From Salvelinus alpinus (taxonomy: Eukaryota > Chordata > Actinopteri > Salmoniformes > Salmonidae): DNA of 64,000 nt. The notes beneath the pieces are model-generated. The model worked only from the letters and a program-made list of their open reading frames with translations. It made no database searches and had not been told where the DNA came from. The position numbers and the translations under genes are program-made. The DNA is taken from NCBI RefSeq assembly GCF_045679555.1, contig NC_092092.1, forward strand, positions 9,891,190 through 9,955,189. The letters run 5' to 3'. Shown piece by piece: positions 63,247 to 64,000 of the stretch (position 1 is the first letter of the stretch; each line of letters opens with the position of its first letter).

Positions 63247-64000
<754 letters not shown>

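Overview
This is a fish genomic window, almost certainly a salmonid (Oncorhynchus, Salmo or Salvelinus type). The evidence is a dense set of repeats typical of salmonid DNA: HpaI-type and other tRNA-derived SINEs, 5S-rRNA-derived SINEs, several Tc1/mariner copies, an L2-like LINE with an ADDTTVVG reverse-transcriptase motif, and hAT elements. Host genes are split into many small exons with GT-AG introns. There are no bacterial features. Most long open frames here are tandem repeats or transposon remnants, not genes.

Host genes, left to right. (1) 7,716-22,303 (+): an unnamed 194-residue single-pass membrane protein in five coding exons, with PPQY, LPSY and PPTY motifs. (2) 25,886-30,446 (-): MRPL27, complete in four coding exons. 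(3) About 34,032-38,375 (+): EME1, recognisable but broken by in-frame stops and frameshifts. (4) 39,847-50,240 (-): LRRC59, complete in seven coding exons. (5) 58,034-58,194 (-): a possible terminal exon of an unidentified gene. MRPL27 and EME1 are head to head and EME1 and LRRC59 tail to tail, as in human 17q21.33 (from memory). The dead EME1 between two intact neighbours fits loss of one duplicate after the salmonid genome duplication.

Mobile DNA fills the introns and spacers. Intron 2 of the first gene holds a non-autonomous hAT element (9,668-11,390; 8-bp target duplication) and an LTR element (12,245-17,031; 5-bp duplication) whose 5' LTR is split by a Tc1 element; the LTR element carries one long proline-rich reading frame and no polymerase. 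Intron 3 holds another inverted-repeat element with a second Tc1 inside. MRPL27 introns hold a deleted Tc1-like element inside a further inverted-repeat element, and a long palindrome. The MRPL27-EME1 spacer holds a broken I-clade ORF1 and an L2-like 3' end. Intron 5 of LRRC59 contains a LINE split by two hAT elements, one of which is itself split by a small repeat.

That small repeat (four copies: 17,105, 33,766, 42,092, 52,150) runs from TGTAAC to GTTACA, has a perfect 4-bp target duplication at every copy, and carries a tRNA-like B box on the minus strand. Two large minisatellites (3,872-4,808 and 58,935-63,089) create long but meaningless open frames. The right-hand 14 kb (50-64 kb) is repeats and unassigned sequence apart from the possible exon.
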